Shown: positions 18,065 through 25,638 of the stretch, piece after piece
Numbering within the stretch: position 1 is the stretch's first letter
Layout of the letters: the number at the start of each line of letters is the position of its first letter
DNA from: Maridesulfovibrio sp.
GTDB lineage: Bacteria > Desulfobacterota > Desulfovibrionia > Desulfovibrionales > Desulfovibrionaceae
Length of the DNA stretch: 64,000 nucleotides
Direction of reading: 5' to 3'
Assembly: GCF_963667685.1 (NCBI RefSeq)
Contig: NZ_OY763932.1
Location: 62,001 to 126,000 of the forward strand
Made by a program: the position numbers and the translations under genes
Notes under the pieces: generated by a model
The model's input: the letters and a program-made list of their open reading frames with translations, nothing else
Database searches by the model: none
Told to the model about the DNA's origin: nothing

Positions 18065-18080
18065 TGGCATGAGCTATGCT
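18065..18080 (+). promoter_or_regulatory. Candidate sigma-54 promoter for the 202-residue gene
   Basis: TGGCATGAGCTATGCT: TGGCA, correct ten-base GG-to-GC spacing, ATGCT. Transcription would begin near 18091, about 44 bases before the ATG at 18135. Very like the site at 10183-10198 on the other strand. Confidence 0.55.
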
Positions 18081-18134
18081 AACAACTCCTCCAAATCATA
18101 AGCGTAAAGCTAACTTTTCAGGAGGATAATACTT

Positions 18135-18743
18135 ATGAAACTCAAGATTTCTGCTCATGGACGCTCGTGCGATCTGGCCCTGCATCCTGTTTCTGAAAAA
18201 ACAGCAAAGACCATCGAAGAGAACGGTCCGAAAGTTTATTCAATGAAAATAATGAACTGGTGGCGTAAAGGTAAAACAACAACATGGGGCATGAAAATTG
18301 ATTCTGACTGCTCGCTGAGAATTACCCTTGATGAGAAACCGGTTGAATTCGACTACAACATCATTACCCAAACCCCGGTAAAGATCAGGCGCCGCATTTT
18401 CCTCGACAGCAATGCCAAATATCTTGCGGTGCTCGGCTATGACAATGAAATATGCAAGTTTTCATGGGAATGGGATAATGTGACCGAATTCAATCCTGAT
18501 AAATTCCAATTTATGGTTCACCAATGGGACCGCATCATGGGTGAAGACAATTATTTCATCCTCGATGAAGCAAGGTACAACGGAGAATTCGCTGACCGCA
18601 ACGACTGGTGCGAGGCGCAGGGATTTACCCTTGTAGAACCCAAAATTATTGATCTTGAACAGGTAAGACATGAGTTCCTGAAGCAGGGGGAACTTGTTCA
18701 CCGGGGCAACCCGTTCCCATCTCCCTCAATCAGCCTCCGTTAA
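18135..18743 (+). CDS. Unknown protein downstream of a sigma-54-like promoter
   Basis: 202 residues, family not recognised. No signal peptide or membrane segment. Rich in Trp and acidic residues (NWWRKG, FSWEWDNV, VHQWDRIM), three cysteines, predicted mainly beta in the first 120 residues. AGGAGG lies at ideal distance before the ATG. It stands alone between the AAA+ activator gene and the decayed mobile region, and a -24/-12 site lies 55-70 bases upstream, so it is a candidate target of that activator. Confidence 0.8.
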   Translation: MKLKISAHGRSCDLALHPVSEKTAKTIEENGPKVYSMKIMNWWRKGKTTTWGMKIDSDCSLRITLDEKPVEFDYNIITQTPVKIRRRIFLDSNAKYLAVLGYDNEICKFSWEWDNVTEFNPDKFQFMVHQWDRIMGEDNYFILDEARYNGEFADRNDWCEAQGFTLVEPKIIDLEQVRHEFLKQGELVHRGNPFPSPSISLR

Positions 18744-18766
18744 CTTGATGGTATTTGTCATGGAAT

Positions 18767-18790
18767 GCCCCCGGCTGCAGTGCTGGGGGC
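18767..18790 (+). terminator. GC-rich hairpin after the 202-residue gene
   Basis: GCCCCC and GGGGGC pair around a GC-rich centre (GGCTGCAGTGCT), about 24 bases after the stop codon. The following TCTTC is a poor T tract, so termination strength is uncertain. Confidence 0.4.
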
Positions 18791-18856
18791 TCTTCGGGAA
18801 GTCTGCGGCGGCCACTACCGGTCTCCCACCCATATAACTAAACGGCCTTTGAAAAA

Positions 18857-18934
18857 GATGTAGCAATGCAACAGGCTGGCGCGGTTACCGCAGATATGCA
18901 TAAGGCAATGCAGAATAATAAAAATCACGCTTAA
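18857..18934 (+). pseudogene. Remnant: C-terminus of a tyrosine integrase
   Basis: The frame reads DVAMQQAGAVTADMHKAMQ and then NNKNHA before a stop. This matches the C-terminus of the intact integrase at 22891 (DDAMQRASEVAGDMYKAMQ then RKRTST). A stop codon 16 bases upstream (18839-18841) leaves no room for the rest of the protein. It is followed by a sequence homologous to what follows the intact integrase (18944-19010), so it is a decayed copy and not chance similarity. Confidence 0.8.
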
Positions 18935-18943
18935 CCAACCCCA

Positions 18944-19010
18944 AATTAAGACCTGATCTTTTAGGCATATAACAATTTAAAAACGATCTTATTAAGCAAT
19001 AAAACGAAAC
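18944..19010 (+). repeat. Decayed copy of the integrase-hipB intergenic operator
   Basis: Aligned without gaps to 22901-22967, about 50 of 67 bases are identical by hand count, including the central CAATTTAAA block. The palindromic arms of the intact operator are damaged here, and no hipB reading frame follows. It continues the integrase remnant just upstream. The rest of the gap to 19225 shows no gene. Confidence 0.7.
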
Positions 19011-19225
19011 AAACTTTTTAGAACGCATCTCGTGAATTTCCCTTCCAATGAGTGAACCTGCCCGGCCCGTTAAGGGGGCAAATCTCATTAAAAAAAGGAA
19101 CAGGATCAGGACTGAGTATTTTTTTGCATGTCGGTTGACCTAAGATTATAGAAGTCATAAGCTTAAAGGTAGAAGCAAAAAAAGCACAACTTTACTGACA
19201 GCGAAACTTTTAAGGAGACCATTCA

Positions 19226-19438
19226 ATGGATAAAGCATGCGAAAATTGTCGTTACTACCTTCCAAGCCAAATGGACTACAAGGAAGACGGAATATGCAGG
19301 TTCTCGCCTCCAACAGTGTCTCCAACCTTAAATAACGCCATGGGTGTTTGGCCAAGAGTAGAAAAATCAGATTGGTGTGGCAAATATTCTCCCAAAAAAC
19401 ACCACCACCCTAATCTAGAAAAAATGGATATTTCCTGA
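19226..19438 (+). CDS. Small cysteine-containing protein
   Basis: 70 residues. Four cysteines are arranged CENCRYY near 5-8, GICRFSPP near 22-28 and DWCGKY near 49-54, with a WPRV segment between. This pattern (CxxCxxY, CRFxPP, WPxV, DWCGxY) is seen in many small bacterial and phage hypothetical proteins and suggests a metal-binding knuckle. AAGGAG precedes the ATG. It stops eight bases before the next gene, so the two are probably co-translated. The C-terminus is rich in His and Lys (KKHHHPN). Confidence 0.65.
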   Translation: MDKACENCRYYLPSQMDYKEDGICRFSPPTVSPTLNNAMGVWPRVEKSDWCGKYSPKKHHHPNLEKMDIS

Positions 19439-19445
19439 GACATTG

Positions 19446-20525
19446 ATGCAATTTCTAATAAAATTCCGACAGAAGTCATACTTAGCTGTCATCATATTGA
19501 TAATTCTGTTTTTTCTATTGTTTATCGTCCAAAACACAGAGCAGATTCAAATCATATTCTTATTTTGGTCCATCCAACTCTCACGCGCATTAGTACTTTT
19601 GGGATCCTTAATACTCGGTATTTTTATTGGAACAATTGCGACTATAATGAGAGGAATGTGGGACAAAACAGCAAATTCAGCAAGTGATATGGAGCAAACC
19701 AAGCTTCAGAATAGAGTTTTAGAGCAGGCCTATGAGAAATCACAACGTATCACATACGCCGAATTAACAACAAGTATTGCTGATTTGGAAGATGCAAATC
19801 AATCTATCTCGGTGCTCAAAACCGAAATAGACCGTTTACATGGAGAAATTGAAGCGAGAGAATTAATAGAGAAAATGATCCATCACGATCTCAGAAGTGC
19901 TTTGATAGCATCAGCAGCATTGCCAGAATCTGTTCTTTCTGATCCCAACTTAACTGACAAACAAAAAATAATTGTGCGACTGATCCGGGACAGTGGGGAA
20001 AAGATGCTTGAGATACTTGAGTCAAGCTTAACACTTTATCGTATAGAAGAAGGGACTTATAAAAAAGATTTTGAGACTGTAAACCTATTCAAAATAATCT
20101 CAACTATTGCCAAACGTATCGCCAGTTCCCATTCAAATTTTGAACATGATATTTCAATCTCCTGCATGGACGCTGAAGGCACTAAAAGCGATAATTTCCC
20201 AGTAACTGGAGATAAGTTTCTTCTCTACAGCATTTTCATGAACTTACTTACAAATGCAGTAGAGGCTTCTCCTCGCGGAAAGCCAATTTCAGTTATTCTC
20301 AGTAAAAACGAATCTTGTTCCATCGCTATCAGTAACTACGGAGAAGTCCCAGAAAGCATAAGGGATACTTTTTTCGACAAGATGGTTACGGCAGGCAAAA
20401 AATTCGGAACTGGACTGGGAACATACTTAGCCATGTTGATGGTCAAAGCTCAAAATGGCAATATTGAATTAAACTGCTCTACCCCCGGAATGACAACCGT
20501 ATATGTCCACCTGCCAAAGGCCTAA
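19446..20525 (+). CDS. Histidine kinase with a LapA-like membrane anchor
   Basis: About 359 residues from the ATG at 19446 (TTG at 19443 is possible). Residues 1-75 hold two membrane helices with IVQNTEQIQIIFLFW between them, the hallmark of LapA/DUF1049 proteins. A coiled coil follows (about 80-140). The HisKA-like segment IHHDLRSALIA has its likely phospho-acceptor near His147. An N box (MNLLTNAVEAS) and G2 loop (FGTGLGTYLAMLM) follow, while the G1 box is weak (ISNYGEVPE). There is little ribosome site, so translation may be coupled to the small cysteine gene. More A+T-rich than the flanking signalling genes. No receiver is nearby. Confidence 0.8.
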   Translation: MQFLIKFRQKSYLAVIILIILFFLLFIVQNTEQIQIIFLFWSIQLSRALVLLGSLILGIFIGTIATIMRGMWDKTANSASDMEQTKLQNRVLEQAYEKSQRITYAELTTSIADLEDANQSISVLKTEIDRLHGEIEARELIEKMIHHDLRSALIASAALPESVLSDPNLTDKQKIIVRLIRDSGEKMLEILESSLTLYRIEEGTYKKDFETVNLFKIISTIAKRIASSHSNFEHDISISCMDAEGTKSDNFPVTGDKFLLYSIFMNLLTNAVEASPRGKPISVILSKNESCSIAISNYGEVPESIRDTFFDKMVTAGKKFGTGLGTYLAMLMVKAQNGNIELNCSTPGMTTVYVHLPKA

Positions 20526-20698
20526 CGGAACCCCGTTAAGACTTCTTACCAATTAACAACCTACCTTTAAGATGTAATTACAGGTAAATACATTCTTACG
20601 CCTTAGTGTGTCACTCTTTAAGTGCAGTGGATTTACCGGCAAGCGTATAACACATTAGCAACAGTGAATAAAAGCTGACGCTGTCCGGGGAGATACCT

Positions 20699-21094
20699 TT
20701 ATTCCTTATCAAAACTGTCTACAACAATCGCCCCCATAGAAGCTGGCATAGTTATGACGACCAGACGTTTGATTGCGACTTCAGGTGATATAAATAACGG
20801 GAACTTATCCAAGGCAAATAGAATGAGAGCAACCACTAGGCTTGCAATGGCGTAAGCAACGAGGAGACGAAAAAGAAAGGCTCCTATCCTATGCTTCACG
20901 TTCCCTCTAAACACACTTTCATAGGTGAAAAAAGCTAAAAATAAAACTGACAAAGTAAAAATCAAAAGCAAGTTCAACAGCGGCAACGAAGGACCTATGT
21001 ACCAGGCTTCCTCCGAAAAAGAAATTGGAACAGCCAATGCAAACGCCCCTACAAAAGTCTGACTCAGATCTTCAAAATTAAAATGTGATTTCAT
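20699..21094 (-). CDS. DUF2391-like membrane protein (short form)
   Basis: 131 residues with four hydrophobic segments (about 14-28, 36-57, 72-92, 108-122). The pattern of ALAVPISFSEEAWYIG near the start and MPASMGAIVVDSF near the end resembles the DUF2391/TIGR02587 membrane family, although those proteins are usually about twice as long. GGAG precedes the ATG at 21094. Function unknown. It lies between the LapA-kinase and a fic remnant, in a region of decayed mobile DNA. Confidence 0.6.
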   Translation of the reverse strand: MKSHFNFEDLSQTFVGAFALAVPISFSEEAWYIGPSLPLLNLLLIFTLSVLFLAFFTYESVFRGNVKHRIGAFLFRLLVAYAIASLVVALILFALDKFPLFISPEVAIKRLVVITMPASMGAIVVDSFDKE

Positions 21095-21260
21095 CTCAAT
21101 TACTCCGTCGGCGCGATGGATAATTTACTCTTTCAAGATATTCAATAACATTTTTTTCTACACGAACACCAGAATTGCTATACTCATGTTCTCGCCAAAG
21201 TACGACAACAGCCACAACATTATCAACCTGACTACCAAATACAAGGAAAGGAACTGCTGG

Positions 21261-21335
21261 TTGTATGCTATCAGCTGTCCCTCCTCAGTCAATCGATACT
21301 TCTGATTTTTACTCTTGGGCTTCTGGAGGATATTG
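21261..21335 (-). pseudogene. Remnant: C-terminus of a Fic protein
   Basis: The minus-strand frame contains KPKSKNQKYRLTEEGQLIAY, nearly the same as the C-terminus of the intact Fic protein at 24529 (KPNSRNQKYRLTEKGQLAVY). The rest of Fic, including the HPFxxGNGR motif, is missing. The minus-strand orientation is the same as in the intact element. The surrounding open frame (21158-21472) has no other recognisable content. Confidence 0.75.
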
Positions 21336-21483
21336 ATTGGTCTGGATGGATGTAACCGCAAAACAAACCTAAAAAAATAGACAGCATGCGAACAATCAGC
21401 CATAATTTCGGGGTAGGCGGAGAAGAAGAGCCACCCTTCGTCACGTGAAAAGGTTGTACAGGAGTTGTGCAACCCGAAAAAAC

Positions 21484-21576
21484 AAAAAGTAAAAGGGTGC
21501 TAGACTATTCATCTAACACCCTGTATTTACTGGTAGGCCACGAAGGACTTGAACCTTCAACCAACGGATTAAGAGT
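21484..21576. repeat. Left attachment repeat (partial tRNA-Lys 3' end plus terminator)
   Basis: 93 bases match 33690-33782 with one difference (A/C in GACTATTC versus GACTCTTC). It holds the 3' 46 bases of tRNA-Lys and the tRNA's hairpin terminator. The tRNA 5' half is absent: homology fades after AAGAGT. This is the duplicated attachment sequence left by tRNA-targeted integration. The stretch 21577-21746 has no gene. Confidence 0.9.
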
Positions 21577-21746
21577 ACTGGTCTACCGAATTTATCCCGC
21601 CTTAACTCAGCCATAAGTTGTTTAATTTAAAGAACAACACTCTTTAACCTACCTTATTTGATTTAAGCTCAAATTACCTTATTTAGGGATTTTTATGGGG
21701 AGAGTAGTCCAGCGATTCCCCACAAACAGGTAAAAAAGGTAAGGTC

Positions 21747-21784
21747 ATGGCAGCCAAAAAAGAAATAAAACCGCATACAAAGGC
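21747..21784 (+). other. Displaced start of the integrase, separated by an A6 frameshift
   Basis: ATG at 21747 has AAGGTAAGG in front and reads MAAKKEIKPHTK out of frame with the integrase. The integrase frame through the same bases reads KRNKTAYKGVFYIT, the usual integrase N-terminus. One extra A in the run of six at 21756-21761 would join them as MAAKKRNKTAYKGVFYIT. Confidence 0.65.
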
Positions 21785-22891
21785 GTGTTTTACATCACCA
21801 GCACCAACCCCACATCCGGGGTAAATGAAAGGATCTACTACATCCGTTATTACAAGAACGGAAAATCCATTGAAGAGAAAGCCGGTCGCCAGCACCAGGA
21901 CCGCATGACACCCGCCAAGGCGAACCGGCTACGGGTGCTGCGCATTGAAGGCAGAGTTGACTCCAATGAAGAACGTAGAGAAAGAATCCGCACTGAGCGA
22001 TCCAAGCAAACCGTCAGCCGACTTTGGGAAGCTTTCTATGACGCCAAGCAGGAAAACAAGAGCATAAAAGACGATCGCAACCGCTGGCGTAGCTACCTGC
22101 TAAAGGATTTCGGCAACAAGCTGCCCGAAGAAATCACCACTCTGGATGTGGATAACCTCCGCCGCAAGCTTCAAGATCGCGGCCTTGCTCCCGGCACAGT
22201 CAAACAAGGCTTAGTCCTGCTGAAACGTATCCTGAATTTCGCAGCCAAGCGTGGACTTTGTGAACCGATCAATCCCGCTCGGCTTCATTTTGAAATGCCA
22301 AAGCTCAACAATATAAAAACGGAAGACCTGACCAGCAAGCAGCTCTCCACTCTTTTAGAAACTATTGAGAAGGAACCAAACAGAGCAGCAGCCAGCATTA
22401 TGCTTATGGCCTTATACACAGGCATGCGTAAGGGCGAAATTTACAGATTACAATGGCAGCATATAGACTTCGAGCGCGGTTTTATCCTGATCCACGCACC
22501 CAAGGGCGGAATTGATCAGCGTATCCCCATAAACACCCCGGCCAGAAATGTTCTCGAAGATCAATACACTAGAAGCGGTAATTCTGAATGGGTGTTCCCC
22601 GGTAGATTCAAAGGACACGTCAAGGACATGCGCGAACCTTTTGAACGCATCCGCACCAATGCGGGGCTGCCCAAAGACTTCCGCCCCATGCATGGACTCC
22701 GGCATGTATTCGCATCTACCCTTGCCAGCTCCGGGAAGGTAGATATGTACACCCTGCAAAAGCTTCTTACCCACAAAACGCCAGCCATGGTTCAAAGGTA
22801 TGCCCATTTGCGTGATGATGCCATGCAGCGAGCTAGCGAGGTTGCCGGGGATATGTATAAGGCAATGCAGAGAAAACGCACCTCTACTTGA
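21785..22891 (+). CDS. int: Tyrosine-family site-specific integrase
   Basis: 368 residues in the open frame from GTG at 21785. It has the SAM-like core-binding domain (about 75-170) and the catalytic domain with Arg in YTGMRKGEIYRLQW, HGLRHVFAS, and the Tyr of MVQRYAHL. All expected catalytic residues are visible. The GTG has no convincing ribosome site. The natural start is probably the ATG at 21747 in another frame (see that entry), so the gene may be inactive, slippage-dependent, or affected by a sequencing error. It is followed 10 bases later by the hipB operator. Its 3' end recurs as a remnant at 18857. Confidence 0.9.
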   Translation: MFYITSTNPTSGVNERIYYIRYYKNGKSIEEKAGRQHQDRMTPAKANRLRVLRIEGRVDSNEERRERIRTERSKQTVSRLWEAFYDAKQENKSIKDDRNRWRSYLLKDFGNKLPEEITTLDVDNLRRKLQDRGLAPGTVKQGLVLLKRILNFAAKRGLCEPINPARLHFEMPKLNNIKTEDLTSKQLSTLLETIEKEPNRAAASIMLMALYTGMRKGEIYRLQWQHIDFERGFILIHAPKGGIDQRIPINTPARNVLEDQYTRSGNSEWVFPGRFKGHVKDMREPFERIRTNAGLPKDFRPMHGLRHVFASTLASSGKVDMYTLQKLLTHKTPAMVQRYAHLRDDAMQRASEVAGDMYKAMQRKRTST

Positions 22892-22901
22892 CCTATCAAA
22901 G

Positions 22902-22960
22902 ATTAATGCCTAATATTTTAGTCCTAGACCAATTTAAAGACTATTTTATTAGGCATTAAT
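22902..22960 (+). promoter_or_regulatory. Palindromic operator/promoter of hipBA
   Basis: Perfect 14-base arms ATTAATGCCTAATA (22902-22915) and TATTAGGCATTAAT (22947-22960). A second pair TAGTC/GACTA lies inside (22919-22923 and 22939-22943). The right arm touches the hipB ATG, so repressor binding there would block initiation. Autoregulation by HipB-type proteins through such sites is well known. Confidence 0.75.
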
Positions 22961-23269
22961 ATGAAAAAGAAATTACCTATAAAACTGCGTAGCGGCCTTA
23001 AGGGGCTTGGTGAATCCTTGAAAAATGCACGGATTCGCCGCCGCCTTAAGATGGTCACAGTTGCCGACCGTGCCGGGGTAAGTAGAGAAACACTTGCTAA
23101 AATTCAGCGCGGTGATCCCGGTGTCAGCATGGGCAACTATGCTGCCGTAATCTTCGCCCTCGGCCTCGGAACGGATTGGATGAATCTGGCGGACATAACC
23201 GAAGATAAAGTCGGGCAGGCTCTCGACGAGGAACGGTTGCCCAGCCGAGTGCACGAAATATCAAGTTAG
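22961..23269 (+). CDS. hipB: HipB-like XRE antitoxin/repressor
   Basis: 102 residues. The helix-turn-helix lies at about 22-75 (LKNARIRRRLKMVTVADRAG then VSRETLAKIQRG), with the NYAAVIFALGL segment typical of XRE repressors beside hipA. The acidic C-terminal tail may contact the toxin. It lies nine bases upstream of hipA. The ATG has no room for an independent leader because the right operator arm ends at the preceding base. Confidence 0.88.
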   Translation: MKKKLPIKLRSGLKGLGESLKNARIRRRLKMVTVADRAGVSRETLAKIQRGDPGVSMGNYAAVIFALGLGTDWMNLADITEDKVGQALDEERLPSRVHEISS

Positions 23270-23278
23270 GACAGAATT

Positions 23279-24532
23279 ATGCCAAAAGAAATTTTCGTAC
23301 ATATAGATATTCAAGGCGAAACGCACTTCGTTGGACGCCTATGGATTCATTCCGGTCAGCGCGGCGAAAGCGCATCTTTTGAATATTCCCGCCAATGGCG
23401 TCAATCGCCCATCAGCTTTTCCCTTGAGCCAACCTTAAATCTCGGTGAAGGCTCTTTCAATACGCCAGCAGGTAAATCTCTTTTCGGCTCCATCGGAGAT
23501 TCAGCCCCAGACCGCTGGGGCCGTGTACTCATGAAACGACTAGAGGCCAGAAACGCCAAGGCTGAAAAACGCACCCGCCGCATGCTGCACGACTCCGACT
23601 TCCTGCTCATGGTTAATGATCTGGCACGACAAGGTGCATTGCGTTTTGCCGAACAGGAAGGCGGGCCTTTTTTGGCAACGGACGAAGATGCAACAATTCC
23701 GCCAATGGTTGAGTTGGGTCGGCTTATGGCTGCTTCAAGCCGCATCTTGGAAAACAAGGAACTGGATCAGGACATTCAGGATCTGATTGCACCCGGAGCG
23801 TCACTCGGTGGAGCACGGCCCAAGGCATCCATTATAGACACAGACGGCAAGCTGCTGATCGCCAAGTTCCCCAGCCCCACCGATGAATGGGATGTTGAAT
23901 TATGGGAATACCTCGCCTTCCAGATGGCAAAAAAGGCCGGAATACCAACACCGGAAGTAATGCTTAAGAAAGTCGGCGGGCAAAACGTACTTCTGCTCCA
24001 CCGCTTTGACCGCAACGCAGGCAAGCGCATCCCTTTTCTGTCGGCAATGAGCATGCTCGATTATTCTGACGGCGAACAGGGAAGCTATCTGGAAATAGGG
24101 GAAGCACTGAGCGAATACGGAGCCAGCACAACCGAAGATCTCAAAGACCTCTGGCGGAGGATCGTCTTCAACATCATGATTTCAAACGTGGACGACCATC
24201 TGCGCAACCACGGCTTCCTCTATGCCGGATCAGCAGGCTGGAGGCTTTCCCCTCTCTACGATCTGGAACCGACCCCGGAACACGAAAAACCGCGCATCCT
24301 GCACACCTTCATCGACCTTGATGACGGCACAGCTTCCCTTGATCTCGCCTATTCAGTTATCGAAGAATTCGGCCTCTCGCTCAAGGAAGCAAAGGCCATT
24401 GCTAAAAAGGTCGCACAAGCCACCCGAAGCTGGGCCAATGATGCCGCACGGCTTGGGGCCAGCAATAATGAAATTGAGATGATGCGGTCAGCTTTTGAGC
24501 ATGAAGATTTACGGATGGGATTGAAGGGCTAA
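23279..24532 (+). CDS. hipA: HipA-like Ser/Thr kinase toxin
   Basis: 417 residues, close to the usual HipA length. The N-terminal domain (about 1-110) contains FGSIGDSAPDRWGR. The glycine-rich loop GASLGGARPKAS holds Ser175, the position that autophosphorylates in E. coli HipA. The catalytic loop NVDDHLRNHGF (303-313, catalytic Asp near 306) and the metal-binding LYDLEPTP are intact, so it should be an active kinase. Family members phosphorylate targets such as aminoacyl-tRNA synthetases to halt translation; the target here is not known. The stop overlaps the convergent fic stop by four bases. Confidence 0.92.
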   Translation: MPKEIFVHIDIQGETHFVGRLWIHSGQRGESASFEYSRQWRQSPISFSLEPTLNLGEGSFNTPAGKSLFGSIGDSAPDRWGRVLMKRLEARNAKAEKRTRRMLHDSDFLLMVNDLARQGALRFAEQEGGPFLATDEDATIPPMVELGRLMAASSRILENKELDQDIQDLIAPGASLGGARPKASIIDTDGKLLIAKFPSPTDEWDVELWEYLAFQMAKKAGIPTPEVMLKKVGGQNVLLLHRFDRNAGKRIPFLSAMSMLDYSDGEQGSYLEIGEALSEYGASTTEDLKDLWRRIVFNIMISNVDDHLRNHGFLYAGSAGWRLSPLYDLEPTPEHEKPRILHTFIDLDDGTASLDLAYSVIEEFGLSLKEAKAIAKKVAQATRSWANDAARLGASNNEIEMMRSAFEHEDLRMGLKG

Positions 24533-25527
24533 ATGTATACAGCCAGTTGCCCCTTCTCAGTCAACCGATACTTCTGATTCCTACTATTGGGCTTGTCGGG
24601 AATGGTCATTTCAACAAGCCCTTCTTCCAATGCAGGTTTGAGGTAAAGTTCCCTGAATGACTTGCGGTCTTTAAGGCTCAAAGCAGTTTGCAGCTCATCA
24701 CGGCTCATTTCGCCAGAAATGGCTTCAATCAATGCTTTAACTTGGGGGGTGACATAGGGGTCAACTTGGGGGGTGGCAGATGAAACGGCATTCAGAACCA
24801 TTCTGAGCATGAACTCTATAAACGGTGCCGAGTCCGCATTATTCGTGCTCTGCTGGAGGGCGTCATAATATTCTTCTTGGTGTTCGAAAACCAGACTTTC
24901 CACCGGGATATCCGCGACCAGAGGATTCCATCCTTTCAGGATCAAAGTCTGCCATAAACGGCCCATACGGCCATTGCCGTCTGCGAATGGGTGGATAAAT
25001 TCAAATTCGTAATGGAATACCGAGCTGACAATCAAAGGATGGTCTTCAGTAGCACCAAGCCATGAAAATAGATCCTGCATCAATGCCGGGACTCTATCGG
25101 CAGGCGGGGCCATGTGAATCACCCTCTCCCCTGCGATCACACCCACGCCGGAACGGCGATACATACCAACCTCGTCAATCAGTCCGGCCATGAGCACGCC
25201 GTGCGCATCCTTCAAATCCGCTTCGCTCTCCACCGACCAATCATCGAACCGATCATAAGCTGCAATGGCGTTACGCACTTCCTGAATCTCACGGGGCGGA
25301 GCTATTACTCTTTTGCCGTCCAGAATCGCTGTAATCTGCTCTTCACTAAGGTTGTTACCTTCAATAGCCAGTGATCCGCGAATAGTGCGCACACGGTTTA
25401 TGCGTCTTAGCCTTAGTTCCTTTGAGCTATCGGTTAAAACGGTCAAACGCCCTACTTCCTCGCTTATCTGGGCTATCAGATTTACGATGGGTGGGGTTAT
25501 TGTGTGGGGTGGGTGGTAGGTTGGCAT
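24529..25527 (-). CDS. Fic-domain protein with N-terminal inhibitory motif and winged helix
   Basis: 332 residues. The Fic motif HPFADGNGRMGR is complete (179-190, catalytic His179), so AMP-transfer activity is expected. The inhibitory helix SLAIEGNN (Glu56) lies N-terminal, the class II arrangement that keeps the enzyme off. The C-terminal winged helix (about 255-332) ends in KYRLTEKGQLAVYI. Proteins of this layout AMPylate themselves or other proteins, and some act in stress control. Convergent with hipA, the two stops overlapping by four bases. The same fic C-terminus is found as a remnant at 21261. Confidence 0.9.
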   Translation of the reverse strand: MPTYHPPHTITPPIVNLIAQISEEVGRLTVLTDSSKELRLRRINRVRTIRGSLAIEGNNLSEEQITAILDGKRVIAPPREIQEVRNAIAAYDRFDDWSVESEADLKDAHGVLMAGLIDEVGMYRRSGVGVIAGERVIHMAPPADRVPALMQDLFSWLGATEDHPLIVSSVFHYEFEFIHPFADGNGRMGRLWQTLILKGWNPLVADIPVESLVFEHQEEYYDALQQSTNNADSAPFIEFMLRMVLNAVSSATPQVDPYVTPQVKALIEAISGEMSRDELQTALSLKDRKSFRELYLKPALEEGLVEMTIPDKPNSRNQKYRLTEKGQLAVYI

Positions 25528-25584
25528 GGGGGAAGTTTAGCAAGGTCTTAAATTGTAAACAATATTAATATTTGAAGGCACAGT

Positions 25585-25638
25585 GCCAGAAAGAGTGAAA
25601 TTGAGATGATGCAATCATTCAAAACCACAGTCTGCTAA
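25585..25638 (+). pseudogene. Remnant: C-terminal fragment of a hipA
   Basis: The frame reads ARKSEIEMMQSFKTTVC and a stop. The intact hipA has ASNNEIEMMRSAF near its end, and the bases GAAATTGAGATGATG are identical in both. A stop codon lies just upstream in frame. The rest of the interval 25528-25773 shows no gene. Confidence 0.5.

Noticed and set aside
18735-18856. Third copy of the tRNA attachment sequence left of the integrase remnant
   Set aside because: CTACCGGTCTCCCACC has only a passing likeness to the tRNA and no run of matching bases.
21577-21746. Complete second tRNA-Lys at the left repeat
   Set aside because: Homology stops at the anticodon stem, so the 5' half is missing and no tRNA can form.
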